Shown: one piece after another, positions 1 through 6,705 of the stretch
How positions within the stretch are numbered: position 1 is the stretch's first letter
Layout of the letters: every line of letters starts with the position of its first letter
DNA from: G963674505 sp964575975
Lineage (GTDB): Bacteria > Desulfobacterota > Desulfobacteria > Desulfobacterales > SKZT01
DNA length: 9,089 nucleotides
Direction: 5' to 3'
Assembly: GCA_964575975.1 (NCBI GenBank)
Contig: CAZNTU010000227.1
Span: 1 to 9,089, forward strand
Notes under the pieces: model-generated
The model's input: only the letters and a program-made list of their open reading frames with translations
Database searches by the model: none
What the model was told of the DNA's origin: nothing
Program-made: the position numbers and the translations under genes

Positions 1-146
1 ACTTTCAGCATCTTAGTGTCCATGGAAATTGTGTCGAAATTCATCTTGGCTTTTCTTGCGAATATCAAATCCGAAACATATTCTTCGAAAATGTCCATTT
101 CCAAACTCCTTCTCAATTCGTCATGTGTGATTTTCCACATTGTCAT
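1..146 (-). CDS. Unrecognised protein, N-terminal 48 residues only (runs off left edge)
   Basis: The minus strand opens with ATG at 146 and stays open to the window edge, giving 48 codons that begin MTMWKITHDELRRSL. The start is chosen because a near-perfect Shine-Dalgarno (GGAGGGAGG, plus-strand 153-161) lies 6 nt upstream; the second ATG, at 140, would be 12 nt away. The visible part is hydrophilic, with many charged residues and six methionines. It shows no signal peptide, membrane segment or motif I can name. It is divergent from the 592-1380 gene across a long gap. The function is unknown and the family cannot be judged from so short a piece. It is probably a real gene because of the ribosome-binding site, but that is an inference. 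Confidence 0.6.
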   Translation of the reverse strand, partial: MTMWKITHDELRRSLEMDIFEEYVSDLIFARKAKMNFDTISMDTKMLK

Positions 147-152
147 TTGTTT

Positions 153-161
153 CCTCCCTCC
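153..161 (-). promoter_or_regulatory. Strong Shine-Dalgarno of the left-edge gene
   Basis: Read on the minus strand this is GGAGGGAGG, six bases before the ATG at 146. It is the main evidence that the partial left-edge frame is translated and that 146, not 140, is its start. Confidence 0.65.
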
Positions 162-351
162 AGGCTCCTTAGCCAAAGAATTTGTTCGCGGGTCGGGACC
201 GGACTTTCGGAGAGTCGTCCCCCCTTGTTTTCCGATTTTGTTGGATATCCGAGCAAATCCGGCGCCAGCCCGATCGGTTTTTTTTCAGGGAAGACAACCG
301 TCGGAGCCGTTGCCGATTCGGACCTTCGGCCTTTTCTTCGGCTTCGAGGGA

Positions 352-389
352 TGGCGGGGGGAGTGGAACCGCCAACGTTTTTGTTTTTT
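352..389 (+). terminator. Orphan rho-independent-terminator-like hairpin
   Basis: TGGCGG at 352-357 pairs perfectly with CCGCCA at 369-374 around an 11-base loop. It is followed by T-rich sequence with T runs at 378-382 and 384-389. The orientation suits a plus-strand transcript, yet no plus-strand gene is seen upstream in the window. The stem is only 6 bp and the T tract is interrupted, so it may be chance or the end of a small RNA. Confidence 0.35.
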
Positions 390-523
390 CGAGGGATCAC
401 TTTCGTACGTTTTTGTATGTTTGCGTTCACGAGTACGTTCTGACGAAATTTTTACCTCTCCGGACCTTGCCCTTCCCGATGTCAAATGATAGTTTGTTCC
501 TTCGCTCGCGCTCGAAGATTTCG

Positions 524-551
524 TTGCGAACGAGTTTGGGCGCGCTTTATT
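524..551 (+). promoter_or_regulatory. Weak candidate promoter for the 592-1380 gene
   Basis: TTGCGA (524-529) and TTTATT (546-551) are separated by 16 bases. Each matches four of six positions of the sigma-70 boxes. This would start RNA near 558 and give a leader of about 35 nt. Matches this weak are common by chance. Confidence 0.2.
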
Positions 552-591
552 TTCAAATTCGAATCCAAAGGAGGCCGAACGGAAAATATAG

Positions 592-1380
592 ATGAAACCA
601 ATAACCGATCTCACCGACATGCTTGCCGAGGAAGTTTTGGGGGACATGGCCGAAGCTTTTTTCGGAGCCAGGGTTGAAATCGACGAAAAGCTGGAGCTTT
701 TCGAGGAATACAGGAAGGCGCTGGAGGGCAAAGCCAGGATGGTTTCTTCTGCGGCGGGTTTTTTCAACTTCTTGTTGCTCGACAAAAGGGCGGCCGGCGA
801 ATTTTTCGCGATGTTGAAAAAGGATCCCGGAGTCCTGACGGGGAAAGAAGGCTTTTCCAAAAGCGACCTTCCGGGAAAAATGCCGACTGCCCTGACCGTC
901 AAGGGGCAATTCGCCAAACTATTCGCTTTCGGGTACGAGGCCCTCCAGAAAAGATGCACGGAATACGTCAGCGGAGAACACTCCGACGGTTTCACCGCAA
1001 GCGAGGATGTAAAAGTCCCGGTGAGTTACGAAATGTTGAAGCATATGAGCGAACTGATCAACCGAAAGATAAAAACAGTCAACGAACGCTCCGCCATATG
1101 CACGCTTCAGTACACCCGCCAATTCGATCCCGAGAAGATCGAGAAGGAAAAAATCACGGGGGGGGGCTTTTCCGACGCAGGCTGCGACAATCTCGAGAAA
1201 AACATGAAGTTCGAGCCTATTAAATTCGACTCCTTCGATATCGAGATATTCCCGGAGCTGCCGCGGCCCGAAGACGTCAAAAACGAGGTCGCCAATTTCG
1301 CCAAGGACCTTTTTTCCAGAAAGACCTCGGAGGCCAAAAAGGCGACCGACGAAATCAGATCGATGTATTTGTCGTCGTAG
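592..1380 (+). CDS. Uncharacterised 262-aa soluble protein with a G9 tract
   Basis: I do not recognise this protein. It begins MKPITDLTDMLAEEVLGDMAEAFF. It has no signal peptide or membrane segment and looks mostly helical, with amphipathic stretches at about residues 5-50 and 145-165. A hydrophobic run FFNFLLLDK lies at about 57-65 and an acidic C-terminal third at about 200-262. Residues 183-193 (IEKEKITGGGF) contain a triple glycine encoded by nine consecutive G. The ATG at 592 is the first possible start after an in-frame TAG at 589-591. The nearest good Shine-Dalgarno, AAAGGAGG (567-574), is 17 bases away, which is unusually long, so translation may depend on leader folding. It is convergent with the metallophosphoesterase gene, with 10 bases between the stop codons. 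Long frames on the opposite strand (995-285 and 1449-919) look like shadows. The gene is probably real because of its sensible amino-acid composition; its function is unknown. Confidence 0.75.
   Translation: MKPITDLTDMLAEEVLGDMAEAFFGARVEIDEKLELFEEYRKALEGKARMVSSAAGFFNFLLLDKRAAGEFFAMLKKDPGVLTGKEGFSKSDLPGKMPTALTVKGQFAKLFAFGYEALQKRCTEYVSGEHSDGFTASEDVKVPVSYEMLKHMSELINRKIKTVNERSAICTLQYTRQFDPEKIEKEKITGGGFSDAGCDNLEKNMKFEPIKFDSFDIEIFPELPRPEDVKNEVANFAKDLFSRKTSEAKKATDEIRSMYLSS
1158..1166 (+). repeat. Nine-G homopolymer inside the reading frame
   Basis: Nine consecutive G encode the end of Thr189 and Gly190-192 of the uncharacterised protein. Gaining one G would reach a TAA at 1221-1223. Losing one would reach a TGA at 1205-1207. 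Either slip therefore removes about the last 70 residues. Confidence 0.9.
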
Positions 1381-1401
1381 CGGGATTTTTTCAGGCGACG
1401 A
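1372..1401. repeat. Inverted repeat across the convergent gene junction
   Basis: TCGTCG (1372-1377) pairs with CGACGA (1396-1401) around an 18-base loop that contains both stop codons and a T run (1385-1391). It could serve as a weak bidirectional terminator. The T run is in the loop rather than after the stem, so it is not canonical. Confidence 0.25.
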
Positions 1402-2032
1402 ATTCCACGTCGAGCCGTTCGGTTTTTTCGTCGATTTCGACGAGCGCACCCGAGTTTTTCTTGTAGAAACTGCAATTGACCACGAGGGTTTCGCCGCAAA
1501 AGGTCGCGCCGGCCGCTTCGTGGATATGCCCGCAGAGGACGGCGGCCGGTCGGCGCCGGTCGACGACAGCCCTTACAAGGCGGCTTCCGGCATGGACCGC
1601 TCCCATGACCTCGTCTCTCGAGCCGTATGGAGGCGGGTGGACCACGAGTATCGTACGAGTATCGACAAGCTTCGACAAACGTTCGCCAAGGCCCCTTTCC
1701 CGGAGCCTGACGCGCGTGTGGAAGGGCAGGGGGGCGGCGCCGCTCGCGCCGACGAATTTGACGCCGTCCTTTTCTATCTCGCGAAAATCCAGCGATTGGA
1801 TTCCATTCTTAAAAAACGCCGCTTCGGACATGAACAGTTCCGCGTTTCCCTTCACGGCAAACGCTTCCACCCCCAGTCCGCCAAGCCTGCTTAAGGCTCG
1901 TTCCCTTTCAGGAAAGCCGACGATATCCCCGGGAAACACCAGGAGGTCCGGCTTGACGTCCCTAACCGTCTTCTCCACGATTTCGATCCGGGATTCTTTT
2001 CCGTGTATGTCCGACACCGCGTAAATTCTCAT
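1391..2032 (-). CDS. Calcineurin-like metallophosphoesterase (YfcE/MJ0936-like)
   Basis: This is a 213-residue binuclear-metal phosphoesterase, probably cytoplasmic. The family motifs appear in order: D8-x-H10 in SDIHG, G35-D36, G62-N63 in KGNAE, H132 in VVHPPPYGSRD and G168-H169-I-H171. Together these supply the expected metal ligands. The usual GNH(D/E) block is GNAE here, so the position of the catalytic His is Ala; relatives such as YfcE also lack His there. The substrate cannot be read from the sequence; phosphodiesters or nucleotide derivatives are plausible. The ATG at 2032 follows a purine-rich GGAGAGGAAAG (plus-strand 2042-2052). The gene lies 28 bases downstream of the Nudix gene on the same strand with no terminator between, so the two are likely one operon. 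Its stop (1391-1393) is convergent with the uncharacterised protein. The family call is secure; the specific role is not. Confidence 0.9.
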   Translation of the reverse strand: MRIYAVSDIHGKESRIEIVEKTVRDVKPDLLVFPGDIVGFPERERALSRLGGLGVEAFAVKGNAELFMSEAAFFKNGIQSLDFREIEKDGVKFVGASGAAPLPFHTRVRLRERGLGERLSKLVDTRTILVVHPPPYGSRDEVMGAVHAGSRLVRAVVDRRRPAAVLCGHIHEAAGATFCGETLVVNCSFYKKNSGALVEIDEKTERLDVEFVA

Positions 2033-2060
2033 TGGCTTTGTCTTTCCTCTCCAGCGGATA

Positions 2061-2615
2061 CTAAGGTTTTAGCATTCGCAAGTTTCCTTTTTCGATAAGC
2101 ATCTTCGTTTTCAGGAGGCCGAACACGGTCTTGCCGTCGAAGATTTCTCCCTTGTGTATCATTTCAAGGGCGTCCTCGAATGGCGCGACGTGTACCGACA
2201 GCAATTCGTCCTGCTCCGGGCGGGCGTCTCCCTTGGAAAGACCGGAGGCCAAATAGACATGGATTCTTTCGTCGGAATATCCCGGCACCGGGACGATTTC
2301 CCCTATCTTGCGCATCCGGTCGGCCCGATACCCGGTTTCTTCCTCGAGTTCCCTCCCGGCGCACGTCAAGTGCCCCTCCTCGGAGTCGAGGGTCCCCGCC
2401 GGGATTTCCCACATGAAATCCCCCACCGCGTGCCTGTATTGCCGGATCAGCACCACCTCGTTTTTTTCCGTCAACGCCACGATGGCGGCCGCCCCGGGAT
2501 GTTTCAAAATGTCGATATCGATCCTCGCTCCGTTCGGCAAGGAAATATTTTCCCTGACCAGTTCGAACACGCGACCCTCGTACAGTTTTTCCGAAGAATT
2601 GATTATAACCGTCAA
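2061..2615 (-). CDS. Nudix hydrolase, ADP-ribose pyrophosphatase type
   Basis: This 184-residue enzyme probably hydrolyses ADP-ribose or a related nucleoside-diphosphate sugar to AMP plus sugar phosphate, using Mg2+ in the cytoplasm. The Nudix box is complete: G74, E80, R88-E89-L90, E92-E93, G95-Y96. Upstream, IRQYRHAVGDFMWEIPAG (about 57-74) is the arrangement typical of the ADP-ribose pyrophosphatase (NudF) subfamily, and a Pro-Gly pair (PVPGYSDE, about 109-116) follows the box, as is usual in these enzymes. The length fits the family. The start is TTG at 2615, set by AAGGAG nine bases upstream; no in-frame ATG is available nearby. It is the first gene of a two-gene operon with the metallophosphoesterase. 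Substrate specificity is inferred from family resemblance only. Confidence 0.92.
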   Translation of the reverse strand: MTVIINSSEKLYEGRVFELVRENISLPNGARIDIDILKHPGAAAIVALTEKNEVVLIRQYRHAVGDFMWEIPAGTLDSEEGHLTCAGRELEEETGYRADRMRKIGEIVPVPGYSDERIHVYLASGLSKGDARPEQDELLSVHVAPFEDALEMIHKGEIFDGKTVFGLLKTKMLIEKGNLRMLKP

Positions 2616-2624
2616 AGTTTACAT

Positions 2625-2630
2625 CTCCTT
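2625..2630 (-). promoter_or_regulatory. Shine-Dalgarno that fixes the TTG start of the Nudix gene
   Basis: On the minus strand this reads AAGGAG, nine bases before TTG at 2615-2613. The ATG that appears just after it is followed at once by TAA, so it cannot be the start. Confidence 0.75.
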
Positions 2631-2640
2631 TTCGCTTTGC

Positions 2641-2670
2641 ACTATATATAGTATCCATCGATTGGAGCAA
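2641..2670 (-). promoter_or_regulatory. Candidate promoter of the Nudix/phosphoesterase operon, with a palindrome
   Basis: Read on the minus strand, TTGCTC (2670-2665) and TATATA (2648-2643) are 16 bases apart. RNA would start near 2636, just ahead of the Shine-Dalgarno. The -10 lies inside a perfect 12-base palindrome (2641-2652, ACTATATATAGT). The -35 is weak, with three of six bases matching. Confidence 0.4.
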
Positions 2671-2692
2671 CCCTTCAAGTTGGGGTTTCCTC

Positions 2693-2721
2693 TTTACAAC
2701 CGCTTGGTTCCTTGATATAAA
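2693..2721 (+). promoter_or_regulatory. Good candidate sigma-70 promoter of smc
   Basis: TTTACA (2693-2698) and TATAAA (2716-2721) each match five of six consensus bases and have the ideal 17-base spacing. Transcription would start near 2728, about 235 bases ahead of smc. It lies back to back with the candidate promoter of the Nudix operon. Confidence 0.55.
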
Positions 2722-2962
2722 CGACCAAATTGCGCGGGCGCGCGAAAAGCCTGCGGCCCTTTGAATTGCAAGGATACCGACTTGATTGGTTCCGGTCCTC
2801 CATTCCGTTGTCGTTTTTAGTGGCGAGTACGCAAATAAACAAGATAAAAATGGACTTTTTTTCGAAATTCGATATTTGTCGGAAAGATCGGATTTTTGTG
2901 TATGAGATCAAGGTTCGTATGAATTTGTCCGAAAGTTCTGCCTTTGAAGGAGCGTTTCCCGC
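2722..2962 (+). other. Long 5' leader of smc
   Basis: No recognised gene or riboswitch lies here. The proposed RNA would begin with a GC-rich self-complementary run (GCGCGGGCGCGC, 2732-2743). An open frame from TTG at 2730 runs 78 codons and ends in TGA overlapping the smc ATG (ATGA, 2963-2966). It has no Shine-Dalgarno and no recognisable product, so it is not called as a gene. Confidence 0.4.
2946..2952 (+). promoter_or_regulatory. Shine-Dalgarno of smc
   Basis: GAAGGAG lies ten bases before the ATG at 2963 and supports that start. Confidence 0.75.
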
Positions 2963-5900
2963 ATGAAGCTGAAAAAGCTTGAGGTTACGGGATTCAAATC
3001 GTTCATGGAAAAAACCCGTATCGAGTTCACCCATGGCATTTCGGCCATTGTGGGGCCGAACGGCTGCGGCAAGAGCAATGTCATAGACGCGATTCGGTGG
3101 GCCATGGGGGAACAGAGCGTGAAGCAGCTCCGGGGCAAGTCGATGGAGGACATTATCTTCGCGGGGTCCGACGGCAAGCCTCCGATGAACATGGCGGAGG
3201 TGAGTCTGACCTTGTTGAACGACAACGGTTCCGCGCCCGAGGAACTGAGGGATTTCAGCGAGATTCAAGTGACCCGGAGGCTGTTTCGTTCCGGGGAAAG
3301 CGCCTATTTTTTGAACAAGCGTCCATGCCGTTTGAAGGACATTCACAACATTTTTCTGGGGAGCGGAATGGGCAGCCGTTCCTACGCGATAATCCAGCAG
3401 GGCAACATCGGGGCCATAACGGACGCCAACCCGGAGGAGCGGCGGGTTTTTATCGAGGAGGCCGCCGGGGTTTCCAGGTACAAGGCACGCAAGAAAGAGG
3501 CCCTTCAAAAAGTGGACGCCACCAACCAAAACCTTTTTCGTCTAAACGACATCGTTTCCGAAGTCTATCGCCAGATGGGCGGTTTGAACCGCCAGGCGAA
3601 AAAGGCGGAGCGCTATCGGCAAATCCAGGAAAAGGTCCAGAAACTGGATGTCCTGGTGAATCTTCGCAAGCACAAGGATTTCACGCGGGAGATCGAGGGG
3701 ATAGGCGAGTTGTTGAAGTCGTTGAAGGACGCCGATCTGGCGCACGGGACGGAGTTGAGAAAACTGGACGCGGCGGTGGAGGAGATCAAGCTGGAACGCG
3801 ACAGGCTGGACAACGAAATTTCGCGGCAAAAATCCACGCGTTTCGAGACCCAGAGGCGAATCGACGCCCTCGAAAACGACCTTGCCTATCTTCGAAGGCA
3901 AGTGGAGCAGCGGGAAAAGGAAATTGTCGCCCTGCGATCGGCGAGGAGCGAACTGGAATTCAAGAATCGCCAAATTGTCGAGGAGGTCCGGCAGTCGGAA
4001 AGCGAAACGGTCGGATTGGGCGAGGAAATCGCGAAAACGAAGGACGAATTGTTTCTGGAACAAAACGATCTTCGCGAGATGAAGGACCAAACGGCGCCTT
4101 TGACCGACAGGCTCGAGCAATACAAGAAAGAGTTGATGGAACTGGTCGGACAGGAGGCTCGAATCAATAATATCTGCCAGACGACCGAACGAAACAGGGA
4201 AAGCGTCGAGAGGCGGCTCAAGAGAATCGACGAAGAAGCGGCCGAGGCCGAAAAAAAAGTTTCCGGGCTCGTCCTTGCCGAAAGGAAAATCGAGCAGGAG
4301 CTTGCCGAACATCGAGAAAGCATGGCCTCTTTGAATTCGAGCATCCGATCCCTCCGGGAGGAATTGGATATCAAGGCGAGGTCGCTGGGGCAGCAGGTCA
4401 AGACGGTTCAAAGTCTGGAACTGAACCGGAAGGAAATCCGGTCGAAGTTCCTGGCGTTGAAAAAAATGGACGAAAACTTCGATTGGTACAAGGACGGCGT
4501 AAAGGCCGTTTTGAAGGATGCGGCGTCCAGGGGGGGAGGGGAGGAAAGCGGAGTGTTCGGCATTGTCGCCGATATCTTGTCCCCGGAGGCCGGATACGAG
4601 ACGGCGGTGGAGGCGGTGCTGGGCGAAGGGCTTCAATACGTGGTCGTCAGGGACCAGCAGGTCGGGGAGTCGTCCATCGAGTTTCTGACGGCTCGGAATA
4701 TCGGTCGTTCGGGATTCGTGCCGTTGTCGGCGCTCAAAATCCGGTGCGCAGAGGGCGGGAAGCCGGATTCGTCCCGCTTGCTTTTAAACCGGGTGACCGT
4801 GAAGCAGGGGTGCGAAAAGGCGGCGGAGACTTTGTTGGGCCATGTCGTGGTGGCGTCCGACTTGAGGGAAGCCCTTCGGATATGGAACGACAACGGCGTT
4901 GCCCAGACCGTGGTGACCGTAGACGGCCAAGTGATATCCGAGCAAGGCGTGATGGCGGGCGGAAGCAAGGAAAAGCTTTCCGGCATTCTGGAAAAAAAAC
5001 GCGAAATACATGAACTGGAGGCGCGGCTGGCGCGCAAGGAGGAGGAAGTCGCCTCCGCAAGGGATATCCAGGAGCAGATCGAGGCCGAGGTCAGGGACTT
5101 GGAAACAGGTCTGCAACGGCAAATCGAAGAGAAGAACCACACCGGGCAGATGGAAATCGACGCGGAGAAATCCCTGTTCAAGGCGACCGAGGAACTTAAG
5201 GGAGCGCGACGCCATTTGGAAATCGTCAGGTTGGAGCAGGACCAGCTCGCGGGCGAGCAGACCGACATGGACGACGAAATGCGAAAATACGAGCGGGAGC
5301 GCGCCCGGATCGCGGAGGCCGTAAAAGCCGCCCAGGAAAACGTGGCGCGGACCAGCGTGCAAATCGAAGAGCTGTCTTCCGAGCTGGAGTCCCGAAAGGA
5401 TAAGGTGGTGGATGTCCAGTTGCGCTTGACCTCGTTGAGTGCGCGGTATGAAAACAACGTGGGCAACCTGAGAAGATTGAAGGAGTTTCTGGCGGACGGA
5501 GAGAAACGGTTCGGGCAGACCGGCGAGGATATCGTCGCGAAAACGGAAAAGCAAAAGAAGGACGGCCGGAATATCGAGGAGCGCGAGAGCGCTCTTGTTC
5601 TTCTTTACGAAGCGTTCAGGGGAATGGACAAGGAGTTGGAGGACGCCGAATCCGACTGCCAGGCCATCGACGCCCGCTTGAAACAGAACGACCGCGAAAA
5701 ATCCGAACTCGAGAACAAACGCTCCGAAATACTGGAGAAGATGCGCACGGTGGAGATGCAGTTGTCCCAGCGCCGAATGCAAAAGGACAACCTGGCAAGC
5801 AGGCTGGAGGAGAGATACAGCCAGAAATTCTGGCAGTTGGAGGCCAAGTACGGGCAGATGCTGGAGGACGCCGAGATCGGCATCGAGGAAATGGAAGGCG

Positions 5901-6583
5901 CGTTGCAGAGAAACCGGGAACGTCTCGGAAAGCTTGGCGACGTTAACATGGGCGCCATCAAGGAATACGAGAATCTGAAAAAGCGCTACGACTTTCTGAT
6001 CGAGCAGAGAGACGATTTGCAAAGCGCGATCCAGGATTTGCACAAGGTGATCCGGAAGATCAACCGAATCACCCAGGAAAAGTTCATGGCCACTTTCGAC
6101 GCCATCAACGAAAAGATTGCCCTGGTTTTTCCGAAGCTGTTCGAGGGAGGGGGCGCGCAACTCGTGCTTACGGAACCCGAAAATCCCCTCGAGTCCGGGG
6201 TCGAATTGATGATTCATCCGCCCGGAAAAAAGCTGACCCGGCTCAGTTTGCTGTCGGGTGGAGAAAAAGCACTGTCGGCGATCGCGTTCATTTTTTCCAT
6301 CTTTCTGATCAAACCTGCCTCTTTTTGCCTTCTGGACGAAATCGACGCGCCTTTGGACGAAGGCAACGTCTACAGGTTCAACAACCTTTTGAGAATGATC
6401 GGCGAAAGCTCCCAGATTATAATGATCACCCACAACAAGCGAAGCATGGAGTTTTCGGACACTCTTTTCGGCGTGACGATGGAGAAGAAGGGGATTTCGA
6501 AACTGGTTTCGGTGAATTTGAACGGGGGTGAGGGGAACGGAGAAATTTACGAAAGACAAGCAAATAGTCCCGGGCGCAATTAA
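2963..6583 (+). CDS. smc: Chromosome segregation protein SMC (condensin ATPase)
   Basis: This full-length 1206-residue SMC is the ATP-driven DNA-loop-extruding subunit of bacterial condensin, acting on the nucleoid as a dimer with ScpA and ScpB. The Walker A motif is GPNGCGKS (31-38), and the Q-loop region YAIIQQGNIGAI lies at about 141-152. A long coiled coil follows (about 170-520). The hinge spans about 527-672 and ends in the conserved AGGS turn. A second coiled coil runs from about 675 to 1030. The C-terminal head carries LSGGEK (1097-1102) and Walker B LLDEID, with D1125 and catalytic E1126, then the D-loop APLDEGN. All ATPase residues I can check are present and the length is normal for the family. 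The ATG at 2963 has a good Shine-Dalgarno. scpA and scpB are not in the window. ftsY follows after 122 bases. Several long opposite-strand frames are shadows of the coiled-coil codons. Confidence 0.98.
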   Translation: MKLKKLEVTGFKSFMEKTRIEFTHGISAIVGPNGCGKSNVIDAIRWAMGEQSVKQLRGKSMEDIIFAGSDGKPPMNMAEVSLTLLNDNGSAPEELRDFSEIQVTRRLFRSGESAYFLNKRPCRLKDIHNIFLGSGMGSRSYAIIQQGNIGAITDANPEERRVFIEEAAGVSRYKARKKEALQKVDATNQNLFRLNDIVSEVYRQMGGLNRQAKKAERYRQIQEKVQKLDVLVNLRKHKDFTREIEGIGELLKSLKDADLAHGTELRKLDAAVEEIKLERDRLDNEISRQKSTRFETQRRIDALENDLAYLRRQVEQREKEIVALRSARSELEFKNRQIVEEVRQSESETVGLGEEIAKTKDELFLEQNDLREMKDQTAPLTDRLEQYKKELMELVGQEARINNICQTTERNRESVERRLKRIDEEAAEAEKKVSGLVLAERKIEQELAEHRESMASLNSSIRSLREELDIKARSLGQQVKTVQSLELNRKEIRSKFLALKKMDENFDWYKDGVKAVLKDAASRGGGEESGVFGIVADILSPEAGYETAVEAVLGEGLQYVVVRDQQVGESSIEFLTARNIGRSGFVPLSALKIRCAEGGKPDSSRLLLNRVTVKQGCEKAAETLLGHVVVASDLREALRIWNDNGVAQTVVTVDGQVISEQGVMAGGSKEKLSGILEKKREIHELEARLARKEEEVASARDIQEQIEAEVRDLETGLQRQIEEKNHTGQMEIDAEKSLFKATEELKGARRHLEIVRLEQDQLAGEQTDMDDEMRKYERERARIAEAVKAAQENVARTSVQIEELSSELESRKDKVVDVQLRLTSLSARYENNVGNLRRLKEFLADGEKRFGQTGEDIVAKTEKQKKDGRNIEERESALVLLYEAFRGMDKELEDAESDCQAIDARLKQNDREKSELENKRSEILEKMRTVEMQLSQRRMQKDNLASRLEERYSQKFWQLEAKYGQMLEDAEIGIEEMEGALQRNRERLGKLGDVNMGAIKEYENLKKRYDFLIEQRDDLQSAIQDLHKVIRKINRITQEKFMATFDAINEKIALVFPKLFEGGGAQLVLTEPENPLESGVELMIHPPGKKLTRLSLLSGGEKALSAIAFIFSIFLIKPASFCLLDEIDAPLDEGNVYRFNNLLRMIGESSQIIMITHNKRSMEFSDTLFGVTMEKKGISKLVSVNLNGGEGNGEIYERQANSPGRN

Positions 6584-6587
6584 AACC

Positions 6588-6617
6588 TTGTCAATCGGGT
6601 TTTGTTTGGTTTACATT
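6588..6617 (+). promoter_or_regulatory. Candidate promoter of ftsY
   Basis: TTGTCA (6588-6593, five of six) and TACATT (6612-6617, four of six) are 18 bases apart, immediately after the smc stop. RNA would start near 6624, about 82 bases before ftsY. Read-through from smc is also possible because no terminator is seen between the genes. Confidence 0.4.
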
Positions 6618-6621
6618 GATT

Positions 6622-6642
6622 TTTCCGTAAACGAGACGGAAA
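6622..6642 (+). repeat. 7-bp inverted repeat at the predicted ftsY transcription start
   Basis: TTTCCGT (6622-6628) and ACGGAAA (6636-6642) are perfect inverted copies around a 7-base spacer. They lie just downstream of the candidate -10. No T tract follows, so this is not a terminator. It could be an operator or a hairpin at the 5' end of the ftsY leader. Confidence 0.45.
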
Positions 6643-6705
6643 CAAGGGACAAGATCGGAAAGATCAGAGTTAATCCGGTGAAAGCAAAGGAAACGAAAAT
6701 ACAAG

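Larger units (their letters stand above)
147..591. other. Divergent intergenic region, 445 bases
   Basis: This lies between the left-edge gene (minus) and the 592-1380 gene (plus). Frames are open on both strands, but their products are rich in Arg, Pro, Ser and Phe, lack good ribosome-binding sites and look non-coding. The visible structures are a terminator-like hairpin with T runs at 352-389, an 8-base T run at about 281-288, small hairpins at 500-516 and 522-534, and a repeated GTACGTT at about 405-411 and 432-438. No convincing sigma-70 promoter is seen for the left gene, and only a weak one for the right gene. A 95-codon minus-strand frame (430-143) is discussed in the findings. Confidence 0.6.

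Noticed and set aside
250..288. Possible second terminator before the T8 run at about 281-288
   Set aside because: The bases ahead of the T run (CCGATCGG and neighbours) are a loop-less palindrome and do not form a stable stem-loop.
285..995. 236-codon minus-strand frame overlapping the uncharacterised gene
   Set aside because: It is rich in Ser, Pro and Lys with no recognisable features. The plus-strand frame has a more protein-like composition and pattern, though neither has a known homologue I can name.
2730..2966. 78-codon TTG frame ahead of smc as a gene
   Set aside because: It has no Shine-Dalgarno, an odd composition and no recognisable product; kept only as a leader observation.
4784..6559. 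591-codon open frame on the minus strand inside smc
   Set aside because: It is the antisense shadow of the Glu/Lys-rich SMC coiled coil, with a Leu/His/Gln-rich product and no motif; SMC on the plus strand is certain.
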